Source: Endozoicomonas gorgoniicola
Lineage (GTDB): Bacteria > Pseudomonadota > Gammaproteobacteria > Pseudomonadales > Endozoicomonadaceae
Direction of reading: 5' to 3'
NCBI RefSeq assembly: GCF_025562715.2
Contig: NZ_JAPFCC010000001.1
Coordinates: forward strand, 2,746,501 to 2,810,500
Length of the DNA: 64,000 bases
Shown here: one piece after another, positions 26,836-34,320 of the stretch
How the letters are laid out: each line of letters begins with the position of its first letter
How positions within the stretch are numbered: the first letter of the stretch is position 1
The notes under the pieces: generated by a model
Database searches by the model: none
The model's input: only the letters and a program-made list of their open reading frames with translations
Told to the model about the DNA's origin: nothing
Translations under genes and position numbers: made by a program

Positions 26836-26912
26836 TGGCGGACCGGACGGGACTCGAACCCGCGACCTCCGGCGTGACAGGCCGGCATTCTAACCAACTG
26901 AACTACCGGTCC
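26836..26912 (-). tRNA. tRNA-Asp(GTC)
   Basis: Identical to the other Asp copies; its spacer has the longest hairpin form, CTGAAGC/GCTTCAG. Confidence 0.97.
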
Positions 26913-26955
26913 GCATAATCTTTTCTTTCTGAAGCTAACGCTTCAGCATAATATT

Positions 26956-27031
26956 TGGTGGGTGATGACGGGATCGAACCGCCGACCCTCTGCTTGTAAG
27001 GCAGATGCTCTCCCAGCTGAGCTAATCACCC
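26956..27031 (-). tRNA. tRNA-Val(TAC)
   Basis: Identical to the other Val copies, with encoded CCA. Confidence 0.97.
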
Positions 27032-27112
27032 ATTCTTTACTACAAAAGTCGCTGCAACGCCTGTCGTGCTGCAACTTACTCTCTATTAAAGAGAACTCTC
27101 TACCTGAAGAGA

Positions 27113-27189
27113 TGGCGGACCGGACGGGACTCGAACCCGCGACCTCCGGCGTGACAGGCCGGCATTCTAACCAACTGAACTACCGGTCC
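27113..27189 (-). tRNA. tRNA-Asp(GTC)
   Basis: Identical to the other Asp copies; hairpin CTGAAGC/GCTTCAG in its spacer. Confidence 0.97.
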
Positions 27190-27232
27190 GCATAATCTTT
27201 TCTTTCTGAAGCTAACGCTTCAGCATAATGTT

Positions 27233-27308
27233 TGGTGGGTGATGACGGGATCGAACCGCCGACCCTCTGCTTGTAAGGCAGATGCTCTCCCAGCTGAGCT
27301 AATCACCC
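27233..27308 (-). tRNA. tRNA-Val(TAC)
   Basis: Identical to the other Val copies. The 130-base spacer to the Asp gene on its promoter side is unlike the repeated spacers. Confidence 0.97.
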
Positions 27309-27438
27309 TATAAGGAATTGCGATCCTATCGCAAGACACTCGTCGTTCAAGTGCGCAGTTAACGCAGCAGCATGTTACTGCTAAATATTCGTTTTGCAAC
27401 TCATTTATTTGCAAGCGAACTAATGAGAGAAGAGTAAA

Positions 27439-27515
27439 TGGCGGACCGGACGGGACTCGAACCCGCGACCTCCGGCGTGACAGGCCGGCATTCTAACCAA
27501 CTGAACTACCGGTCC
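27439..27515 (-). tRNA. tRNA-Asp(GTC), promoter-proximal copy
   Basis: Identical mature sequence but unique flanks on both sides, consistent with being part of the ancestral unit. Confidence 0.97.
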
Positions 27516-27604
27516 GCTGAACTCTGCGACACACTGCTTAGCGCACACTATACAGACGCTTACTCAAAATAAAAGTCCGTATATCTCTTTAATACTTTAA
27601 AGAG

Positions 27605-27680
27605 TGGTGGGTGATGACGGGATCGAACCGCCGACCCTCTGCTTGTAAGGCAGATGCTCTCCCAGCTGAGCTAATCACCC
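27605..27680 (-). tRNA. tRNA-Val(TAC), first gene of the array
   Basis: First transcribed tRNA, 33 bases downstream of the -10 box. Mature sequence identical to the other Val copies. Confidence 0.97.
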
Positions 27681-27713
27681 TGCGCGCTGAACTGTCTCTC
27701 AACAACGCGGCGC

Positions 27714-27743
27714 ATTATAAGCAGCCAAACGTTCGTTACGCAA
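27714..27743 (-). promoter_or_regulatory. Promoter of the tRNA array
   Basis: On the minus strand TTGCGT (27743-27738), an 18-base spacer and a consensus TATAAT (27719-27714), followed by a GC-rich GCGCCGCG discriminator as in stringently controlled stable-RNA promoters. Confidence 0.8.
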
Positions 27744-27876
27744 CCATCTATAGATATTTTTTTTATAAGTATCAGAAACATGCGCTTATTTCCGCTGCCG
27801 TCAGTACAACAAAGAGCGGGCGGAAAAGCCCCACTCTGTTAATATGTTGCCCCAGTATTAAAGGATGGAATGCATC

Positions 27877-28788
27877 ATGTGGTTTAAAAACCTGATTATT
27901 TATCGCTTCAGTAAGCCGTTCGAACTGAGTGCCGAAGACCTGGAAGAAAAACTGAATGAAAAACGCTTTCGCAGCTGCGGTAGTCAGGACATGAGTACTT
28001 ATGGATGGGTTCCGCCTCTGGGCCGCCATGGCGACATGCTGACCCACGCGGCTAATGGATTTGTCCTGGTGTGCGCACGCAAAGAAGAAAAGATCCTTCC
28101 TGCCAGTGTGATTAATGACGTTCTAAATGAACGTATTGAAATGATTGAGCATGAACAGGACCGGCAGGTATTCAGCAAAGAAAAGAAGACTTTGAAAGAC
28201 GATGTCATCATGGAGCTGCTGCCAAAGGCTTTTACTAAAAGTCAGAACACATTTGCCTATATAGACGCAGAAGCAGGCTGGATGGTTATTGACTCGTCTT
28301 CCTTTAAAAAGGCAGAAGAGCTGACCAGCTGCCTCAGAGAGTGTGTTGGCAGCCTGCCCATTATTAACCCTGCCCTGAAAAATGCCCCTTCCTCTATCAT
28401 GACCCAGTGGCTGCAACAGAATCCATCGGTACCCGCCCCCCTTTCACTCGGCTTCGATTGTGAACTGCGGGAGCCCGGCGACGAAGGTGGACAGATCAGT
28501 ATAAAGAAGCAGGAACTGATCACCGACGAAATTCTGGCTCATCTCGACGCGGGCATGCAGGTCAGCAAACTGGCCTTAAACTGGGACGATGCACAAACCT
28601 TTGTTCTGGGTGACGATATGATTATCCGGAAGCTGAAGTTCACAGAAGTCATTGAAGAAAAACTGGATGAAATTAATGCAGAAACTGCTGCAGAACAGTT
28701 TGATGCAGACTTTTCCGTAATGACACTGTCGGTACGACAGCTAATTAAGGATCTTATTGAAGCTTTAGGCGGCGAATCTGAGCAATAA
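27877..28788 (+). CDS. rdgC: Recombination-associated protein RdgC
   Basis: Ring-shaped DNA-binding protein that restrains RecA. 303 aa from the ATG at 27877, the same length as E. coli RdgC; the track of in-frame codons before it adds only four residues. Family marks: MWFKNLIIYRF, FRSCGSQDMSTYGWVPPLG, LTHAANGFVLVCARKEEKILP and KLKFTEVIEEK. An AAGGA site precedes the start. Single gene facing cnoX. Confidence 0.95.
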   Translation: MWFKNLIIYRFSKPFELSAEDLEEKLNEKRFRSCGSQDMSTYGWVPPLGRHGDMLTHAANGFVLVCARKEEKILPASVINDVLNERIEMIEHEQDRQVFSKEKKTLKDDVIMELLPKAFTKSQNTFAYIDAEAGWMVIDSSSFKKAEELTSCLRECVGSLPIINPALKNAPSSIMTQWLQQNPSVPAPLSLGFDCELREPGDEGGQISIKKQELITDEILAHLDAGMQVSKLALNWDDAQTFVLGDDMIIRKLKFTEVIEEKLDEINAETAAEQFDADFSVMTLSVRQLIKDLIEALGGESEQ

Positions 28789-28797
28789 CCATTGAGA

Positions 28798-28821
28798 AGC
28801 CGGACAGCAACCTGACCGGCT
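28798..28821. terminator. Weak hairpin between convergent rdgC and cnoX
   Basis: Arms AGCCGG/CCGGCT with a 12-base loop in the 41-base gap. No T-run on either strand. Confidence 0.35.
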
Positions 28822-28829
28822 ATCTGCCT

Positions 28830-29702
28830 TTAATGCATCAGACCAAACAACTTGCCACGGTAGCGTTTAGCAACCGGGTTACCTGCTCCGAGTTGTTCAA
28901 ACACTTTCAGCATTAAAAGTCGTGCGCCGTCTTCACGGAAAGCACGGTCACGACGAACAATCACCAGCAGATTGTCCAGCGCCGATTCAATGTCATCAGC
29001 AATGACAAGCCGTATGGCTAGCTGATAGCGCGCTTCATGGTCGTTCTCATCTTCATAAAGCTGCGCTTCCAGCACATCACGCTGGGGCGCCTCTGCCACC
29101 ATCTCATAGAAAGCCAGCTTGGCTTTTGGCTGGGCAATGCCAGGGGCATCTGCAGGCAGTACGGCTAATAACTGGCGAGCGTCGTCCATTCGTCCCAGCT
29201 CCAGCAGCAGGTTCACCTGGAGTACCTGTAGTCCATGATTATCAGGCTCTTCCTGCAGGATTTTCTGCAACAGTTCCAGTGCCTGCTCAATCATGCCTGC
29301 TTCAATCAGGGCATCCACCTGTAATTTAATCTGCTCTGCCGGGCTCATGGTCAACGGGTCAATCACTTCGCGTAGCTGCTGCTCGGTCTGTGGACCACAC
29401 AGAACCTGTACCGGACGCCCTTCATGCAGAAAGGCATGAACCGGAATGGCATTGGCACGCAACTGGGTAATCAACTGCTGTGCAACCATCTGCTGCTCTT
29501 CAGCATCCAGTTTTGCCAACACCATTTTGCCATCATAGGTATTAGCCAGTTGCTCCACCATTCGTAACTGCTGATTACTGGCCTCATCACTGCCCATACC
29601 GATGAACAGCATCACCAGCTTTTCAGTTGAAAGCTGTAACACTTCCTGCAGGTTGCTTTCGGTGACATCCATGATGTTCCCTACTGCAGTGGACTCATTC
29701 AT
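28830..29702 (-). CDS. cnoX: CnoX/YbbN-like thioredoxin-fold co-chaperone
   Basis: 290 aa. Thioredoxin-like domain (about residues 10-115) followed by a TPR-type region (LLQKILQEEPDNHGLQVLQVNLLLELGRMDDARQLL). The usual CXXC site is absent (FIGMGSDEASNQQL), as is common in this family, so it is not a redox enzyme. In E. coli the protein protects substrates from aggregation and hands them to GroEL and DnaK. Clear AAGGAG site before the ATG. Confidence 0.9.
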   Translation of the reverse strand: MNESTAVGNIMDVTESNLQEVLQLSTEKLVMLFIGMGSDEASNQQLRMVEQLANTYDGKMVLAKLDAEEQQMVAQQLITQLRANAIPVHAFLHEGRPVQVLCGPQTEQQLREVIDPLTMSPAEQIKLQVDALIEAGMIEQALELLQKILQEEPDNHGLQVLQVNLLLELGRMDDARQLLAVLPADAPGIAQPKAKLAFYEMVAEAPQRDVLEAQLYEDENDHEARYQLAIRLVIADDIESALDNLLVIVRRDRAFREDGARLLMLKVFEQLGAGNPVAKRYRGKLFGLMH

Positions 29703-30060
29703 AAAAGCTCCTTATCAGCGTCTCGAGTCGTCAGATGTACGGAAAACTTTAATACAAAGTTAGAATAAACGGCATCCGAATAAAGGGCTATTCCGCACAC
29801 AATTCAAGCAAAACAAACGTTACCCACAATTTCTGTGGATAACTTTGTGGATGAAGTCATCATAATGACCAGAAAGACCCATGAATACTGAGCACTGATC
29901 AAATTGATCACTTTTTGATCAATTATTTTTTTATATTTTTCAATGACTTAAATTACACACTCACAAAATCAAGCACTTATAAATAATGCCTGAATTAAAC
30001 GTCAAGGGGTTGACAATTGTGCATAAGACTTCAGGGATCATTGCGGTTTCAGGCATTTCC
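29703..30060. other. AT-rich gap with a DnaA-box and GATC cluster
   Basis: No gene in this stretch. It holds three DnaA-box-like 9-mers: TTACCCACA at 29820-29828, perfect TTATCCACA on the minus strand at 29834-29842, and TCATCCACA on the minus strand at 29846-29854. Three GATC sites follow within 24 bases (29897-29920), two of them in TTGATCA contexts, then about 20 bases of nearly pure A/T. A TTGACA at 30010 has no matching -10. Confidence 0.55.
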
Positions 30061-30097
30061 GGTGAAAAATGACGGGAACAGGCCGCCATTTTTCACC
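30061..30097. terminator. Strong hairpin downstream of purC
   Basis: Perfect 11-bp arms GGTGAAAAATG/CATTTTTCACC, with a further CGG/CCG pairing inside. A second small stem TAATAAC/GTTATTA (30105-30123) sits closer to the purC stop. Probably ends or stabilises the purC transcript; no T-run, so the mechanism is uncertain. Confidence 0.5.
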
Positions 30098-30148
30098 ATC
30101 CTGCTAATAACTATTTGTTATTAACATTCAGCAGACTTTCTACGGTCC

Positions 30149-31252
30149 TTAATCAATCAGGCCGTACTCACTTTTGAGTACCTCAATAATCTCTGCTTTT
30201 GGATTTTCAGACAGAGACAACCGTTCGCCTGTGATTTTTTCGGCGATGTCGATATAGGTGCCGGACACTTCCATCATTACCGATTCAGGCAGCTCATTAT
30301 CACGTGCCAGAGCAAGACGCTCATCCATGCGATCCTTGTTCAGCAAAATATCGGAATCCGCAAAGTGCTTCAGCAATGTCTGACGGAAGCCTTCCTTGGA
30401 ATTCTCAACCACTTTCCCCTTACGATACATTGCCCCATCCCAGATACGTGAAGAGTCAGGAGTCCCTACTTCATCCATGTAGATCAGCTTTTCCTGCCCG
30501 GACGCATCGGTGACATAACCAAATTCAAACTTGGTATCCACAAACACCTGATCCAGTTTAGACAATGCCTCGCTGATGACATCAAAGCCCTCTTTCAGCA
30601 GCACTTCATAGCGGCCAATATCTTCGCTGCTGCGGAAGCTGAACGCCTCGAAATTATCCTCAATGTTTTTACGGGTGATATTGACGTCATCAACCGCAGG
30701 AACACCGGGAATGCCTTCCAGAATACCTTTGGTAGAAGGAGTGATCAGCAACTCAGGCAGCTTCTGGTCCTTTTCCAGACCTTCGGGCAGTTCAATGCCA
30801 CAAAAATCACGCTCACCTTTGCTGTAAGCCCGCCACATTGAGCCTGTAATGTACTGACGACAGATAGCCTCTATCATGACAGGCTGCGCTTTTTGCACAA
30901 TCCACACCAGAGGGTGAGGAACATCCAGAATATGACTGTCTGCTAACCCCTGTTCACGGAACAACCTGAACCAGTGATTGGAAATAGCGTTCAGCGCCGC
31001 GCCTTTGCCCGGCACTCCCTTCATGCCACCTTCACCAGACCAGACGCAGTCAAAGGCGCTCATACGATCGGAAATCACCATGATGGCGAGCGGTGCATTT
31101 TCCGCAACATCGTAGCCTCTCTCTTTGATAAGGCGACGACTGTCCTTTTCTGTCAGCCAGTAGACAGAGCGGACTTTACCTGAATGCACAGGCAGATCGG
31201 TGCGAATAGGTAAATCGTTGTTAACGGCCAATACTTTATCAGCAAGATTCAT
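30149..31252 (-). CDS. purC: SAICAR synthase
   Basis: Phosphoribosylaminoimidazole-succinocarboxamide synthase of de novo purine synthesis. 367 aa from the ATG at 31252 (AGGA 8 bases upstream; the TTG at 31258 is less likely). This is the long PurC form found in Vibrio and relatives, not the roughly 237-aa form of E. coli and Pseudomonas. Marks: GKVRSVYWLTEKD, SDRMSAFDCVWSGEGGMKGVPGKG, RQYITGSMWRAYSKGER and DEVGTPDSSRIWDG. Located as in the Pseudomonas order next to bamC and dapA. Confidence 0.95.
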   Translation of the reverse strand: MNLADKVLAVNNDLPIRTDLPVHSGKVRSVYWLTEKDSRRLIKERGYDVAENAPLAIMVISDRMSAFDCVWSGEGGMKGVPGKGAALNAISNHWFRLFREQGLADSHILDVPHPLVWIVQKAQPVMIEAICRQYITGSMWRAYSKGERDFCGIELPEGLEKDQKLPELLITPSTKGILEGIPGVPAVDDVNITRKNIEDNFEAFSFRSSEDIGRYEVLLKEGFDVISEALSKLDQVFVDTKFEFGYVTDASGQEKLIYMDEVGTPDSSRIWDGAMYRKGKVVENSKEGFRQTLLKHFADSDILLNKDRMDERLALARDNELPESVMMEVSGTYIDIAEKITGERLSLSENPKAEIIEVLKSEYGLID

Positions 31253-31441
31253 TGCCAATATCCTGTTTAATTAAATGTTGTGGATGATCAATTATCTGAA
31301 TTCTGCTTGTCTGTCATCACAACCACGAGAACCTGTTTGCCTGTCAGGTGCAGTGGGTAAAACAAATGGATGACAATACAACTTACAAACATAAACACAG
31401 ACAGAGCAGAAACAGTAAGGGTCGTTTCTGGTAGTTAAAAC

Positions 31442-31472
31442 AAATAAAGGCTGGTCAAGCCAGCCTTTATTT
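31442..31472 (-). terminator. Terminator after bamC
   Basis: 13-bp perfect stem AAATAAAGGCTGG/CCAGCCTTTATTT with a 5-base loop, 6 bases from the bamC stop. Confidence 0.85.
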
Positions 31473-31477
31473 ATCCG

Positions 31478-32623
31478 TTAGTTCATATTTTCTTTAATCA
31501 GGTTCAGCACCTTCTGACTGAATTCAGCCGGAGCAAACGCATTGATATTTTCTTCTACGGTTACCTGAATAACGCCTGTTAATTCGCTAACCCGGATCAG
31601 GTAAGTAGACTGAGTAGACTCTTCTTCGTCTTTCTTGCCTTTGCCAAACAATCTGGCAAAAAAGCCCGGTTCCTTCTCTGGCTCTCCCTTGACGACATCG
31701 CCCTGTTCATCAGCAAGAATATAGAACAGACCACCAGAGCGGTTTTTATCTGTCACTTCCAGGCCAGCCTTGACCAGAGCCTGGTCGATAGCAGCCCAGG
31801 CGCGGGCAAACGACAGTCGCTCAATCGTCATGGTCGGGTTGCCGTTGATATCAACAATTTCAACCTGATCGCCTAAGTCCAGGTTCTGTGCCAACAGAGA
31901 AACACTGCTATCTTCATCGTCCCGAATCAGGAACAACATCAACTCGCTCAACGTGCCATTGTCCAAACGCTGGCTGCGCTGCTCCATGTTATCCCAGTCT
32001 GCCGGTTCAGGTGCTGGCTCGTCACCTTCATCAGCTTTCGGGCGTCCCTTGTGCTGCAGATGAACTTCTGTGGTTCCTGCCGTTACACCCTGCCTGACCT
32101 CAATACGGAAACGGTCTTCCACTGGTTCAGCGTCTTCAACACCGACCCAGCGCCCTACTGTGCGATAAATAAAACCACGTTCTTTATCCAGCCCCAGATC
32201 AACCCAGTCGGTTTCCAGATAGCCTTGTTTCGCATTTTTGGATAACACGGGAACGTCATTCTCTTCCAGGAAACTCAGGATACGCGGCCATATTTCGCTG
32301 GGACTTTTGGCAGCCAGCAACCACTGATCGCCACCATCGCGCTGAATGCTGTAGGTATCGCCTTCACTGTGTTGCAGACGCTGATCCGGACGGGGTGCCT
32401 GAAACTGCTGCTCCAGGTTAGTATGTTCAGCCGTAATCGGGGGAATCACCAGAGAGTCACCCATTGGACGGGGATCGGTTATATCCTCTGGCAATTTCAG
32501 CGGCTCAGCGACCCGAGCCTGAGTATAGTCACCGGACTTATCCCGGAAATACCCTTCCTTGCCAAATGGATTTGCGCATCCTGCCAGCGTCAAAGCTACA
32601 GCCATCACCGGCAAGGTTTTCAT
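31478..32623 (-). CDS. bamC: Outer membrane assembly lipoprotein BamC
   Basis: Lipoprotein of the BAM complex that inserts beta-barrel proteins. 381 aa from the ATG at 32623, chosen because it starts a lipoprotein signal (MKTLPVMAVALTLAGC, Cys16 lipidated) and has GAGG upstream; a 9-codon extension is open. Two helix-grip domains follow (about 100-220 and 250-370), separated by an acidic linker. Directly downstream of dapA, as in many gammaproteobacteria. Confidence 0.93.
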   Translation of the reverse strand: MKTLPVMAVALTLAGCANPFGKEGYFRDKSGDYTQARVAEPLKLPEDITDPRPMGDSLVIPPITAEHTNLEQQFQAPRPDQRLQHSEGDTYSIQRDGGDQWLLAAKSPSEIWPRILSFLEENDVPVLSKNAKQGYLETDWVDLGLDKERGFIYRTVGRWVGVEDAEPVEDRFRIEVRQGVTAGTTEVHLQHKGRPKADEGDEPAPEPADWDNMEQRSQRLDNGTLSELMLFLIRDDEDSSVSLLAQNLDLGDQVEIVDINGNPTMTIERLSFARAWAAIDQALVKAGLEVTDKNRSGGLFYILADEQGDVVKGEPEKEPGFFARLFGKGKKDEEESTQSTYLIRVSELTGVIQVTVEENINAFAPAEFSQKVLNLIKENMN

Positions 32624-32725
32624 TGAGCACGACCTCATTGTGCGCAACATAATGTCTCCATTAATCGTCTGTCCATGGACTCAGCCTGCCTCGCAAGGCA
32701 GACTGAGTCGTTTGTTCTGTCCGGT

Positions 32726-33613
32726 TTATGCCGGTTCAACCTGCTCCGTCGCCTGTTTCAGGGCTAAACGAAGATCTGAATGAAACGTCTCACTCAGTGG
32801 CGTCAGTGGCAGGCGAATGCCATCCTGAATCAGCCCCTGCTCTTTCAACAGCCATTTAACCGGTATCGGGTTGGATTCAACAAACAGCTTGCTATGCAAC
32901 GCGTCTAACCGGTCATTAATAGCGCTGGCAGTCTCTCGGTCACCAGCCATAGCCGCCATACACAGTTCATGCATCTGCCGTGGCACAATGTTGTTCGTCA
33001 CAGAAATCACACCGTTGGCTCCCTGCAGCATCAGCTCCATACCTGTTGCGTCATCGCCAGAATATATTGCAAACGACTCACCACACAGCTCACGGATCTG
33101 ACGACCACGCTCAACAATGCCTGTGGCTTCCTTGATACCGGCTATATTTTTGTGTCCAGCCAGACGGGCAACCGTCTCAGGCAACATGTCCACAGAAGAA
33201 CGCCCCGGAACATTGTAGAGGATCTGGGGAATATCGACAGCATCTGCAATGGCTTTGAAGTGTCGGTACAGACCTTCCTGGGTCGGCTTATTGTAATAAG
33301 GCGTCACCAGCAGGCAGGCATCAGCACCCAGGCTTTTCGCCTCTGCCGTCAGCAGGATAGCTTCCTGGGTGGAATTACCGCCGGTTCCGGCAATAACAGG
33401 AATGCGGCCGTTAACCTGCCCCACTACCCGTTTAATCACTTCACAGTGTTCAGGCACAGTAAGGGTGGCAGACTCACCGGTGGTGCCGACTGCGACAATG
33501 CCATCAGTCCCTTCCTGGATGTGGTACTCAACGAGATCATGCAAACGCTTCCAGTCAAGATCCCCATCTCCGGTCATGGGGGTAACTAGCGCCACGAGAC
33601 TACCGATAATCAT
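32726..33613 (-). CDS. dapA: 4-hydroxy-tetrahydrodipicolinate synthase
   Basis: Condenses pyruvate with aspartate semialdehyde, the first committed step to lysine and diaminopimelate. 295 aa from the ATG at 33613 (GGAG 7 bases upstream); the 37-codon extension has no family resemblance. Marks: MIIGSLVALVTPM, GTTGESATL, the proton-relay Tyr in ILYNVPGRSS, the Schiff-base Lys in IAGIKEATG and YSGDD. Heads a dapA-bamC unit and diverges from bcp. Confidence 0.97.
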   Translation of the reverse strand: MIIGSLVALVTPMTGDGDLDWKRLHDLVEYHIQEGTDGIVAVGTTGESATLTVPEHCEVIKRVVGQVNGRIPVIAGTGGNSTQEAILLTAEAKSLGADACLLVTPYYNKPTQEGLYRHFKAIADAVDIPQILYNVPGRSSVDMLPETVARLAGHKNIAGIKEATGIVERGRQIRELCGESFAIYSGDDATGMELMLQGANGVISVTNNIVPRQMHELCMAAMAGDRETASAINDRLDALHSKLFVESNPIPVKWLLKEQGLIQDGIRLPLTPLSETFHSDLRLALKQATEQVEPA

Positions 33614-33770
33614 TGATGCACTCCACTTCGGAACGGTCTTGATCATTAAAAAAACTAGCGTAATGTTACTGATGCATACAGGTCTTAACAAGTGCGAGTT
33701 GACATTCTGGCCGACAGAGTCCAACTTTTACTATCGTTGGCGTCATTAGATAATAAGTAAAGGACAAGAA

Positions 33771-34238
33771 ATGAGTTTCACCCTAGGTCAACCTGTTCCA
33801 GATTTCACTGCGCTGGCTACGAATAGTACTACTGTCTCACTTGAAGAACTGAAAGGCAAAAAGTTCGTTCTGTACTTCTACCCTAAGGACAATACGCCTG
33901 GCTGCATCAGTGAAGGCGAAGCCTTCCGGGATCTTCATGCTGAGTTTCAGGCCGCAGACACCCTGGTCTTTGGCGTATCCAGAGAAAGCCTTGAATCTCA
34001 TGAGAAATTCAAAGGTAAATATGATTTCCCCTTTGAACTAATCTCTGACCCTGAAGAGGCACTGTGCCAGCTGTTTGATGTCATCAAGCTCAAGAAAATG
34101 TACGGGAAGGAATTTATGGGCATCGAGCGCAGCACTTTCCTGGTCGACAGTGCCGGCATTTTACAACATGAATGGCGCAAGGTGCGCATTAAAGGGCATG
34201 TAGAAGACGTACTGCAGGCGGCACAGGCTCTGACTTAA
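33771..34238 (+). CDS. bcp: Peroxiredoxin of the BCP/PrxQ type
   Basis: Thiol peroxidase, 155 aa. The peroxidatic Cys lies in the context NTPGCISEGEAFRD (residue 46). The resolving Cys that many BCPs carry five residues later is replaced by Glu, so a one-Cys mechanism is likely. Only one other Cys is visible (EALCQLF, about residue 98). An AAGGA site precedes the ATG. Divergent from dapA; Pseudomonas has gcvR between them, absent here. Confidence 0.93.
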   Translation: MSFTLGQPVPDFTALATNSTTVSLEELKGKKFVLYFYPKDNTPGCISEGEAFRDLHAEFQAADTLVFGVSRESLESHEKFKGKYDFPFELISDPEEALCQLFDVIKLKKMYGKEFMGIERSTFLVDSAGILQHEWRKVRIKGHVEDVLQAAQALT

Positions 34239-34267
34239 TACCTGTCTGACACACTCTGGCTTTGTAT

Positions 34268-34294
34268 GTTGGGACGAGCGAAGCGACTCCCAAC
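34268..34294. repeat. Short inverted repeat between bcp and the D123-like gene
   Basis: Seven-base arms GTTGGGA/TCCCAAC with a 13-base interior, in the 82-base gap between convergent genes. No T-run. Confidence 0.5.
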
Positions 34295-34320
34295 ACCTTC
34301 ATCATCCGATGGGGCAGGAG

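Larger units (their letters stand above)
25701..27680 (-). repeat. Tandem array of seven tRNA-Val/tRNA-Asp pairs
   Basis: Transcription order is Val then Asp, seven times. The period between successive Asp genes is 293, 273, 292, 277, 277 and 326 bases. Pairs 1-6 (low to high coordinate) share near-identical spacers; the promoter-proximal spacers (27309-27438 and 27516-27604) are unrelated. All mature tRNA sequences look identical within each type. This points to recent unequal duplication of a Val-Asp unit. Confidence 0.93.

Noticed and set aside
25701..27680. CRISPR-like regular repeats at about 275-290 base spacing
   Set aside because: The repeats are tRNA genes with clear cloverleaf features and encoded CCA; spacers are too long and near-identical.
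25986..27895. Apparent proteins of 60-105 aa across the tRNA region containing repeated motifs such as MTGSNRRPSACKADALPAELITH
   Set aside because: They are antisense readings of tRNA-Val and tRNA-Asp genes, a well-known annotation artefact.
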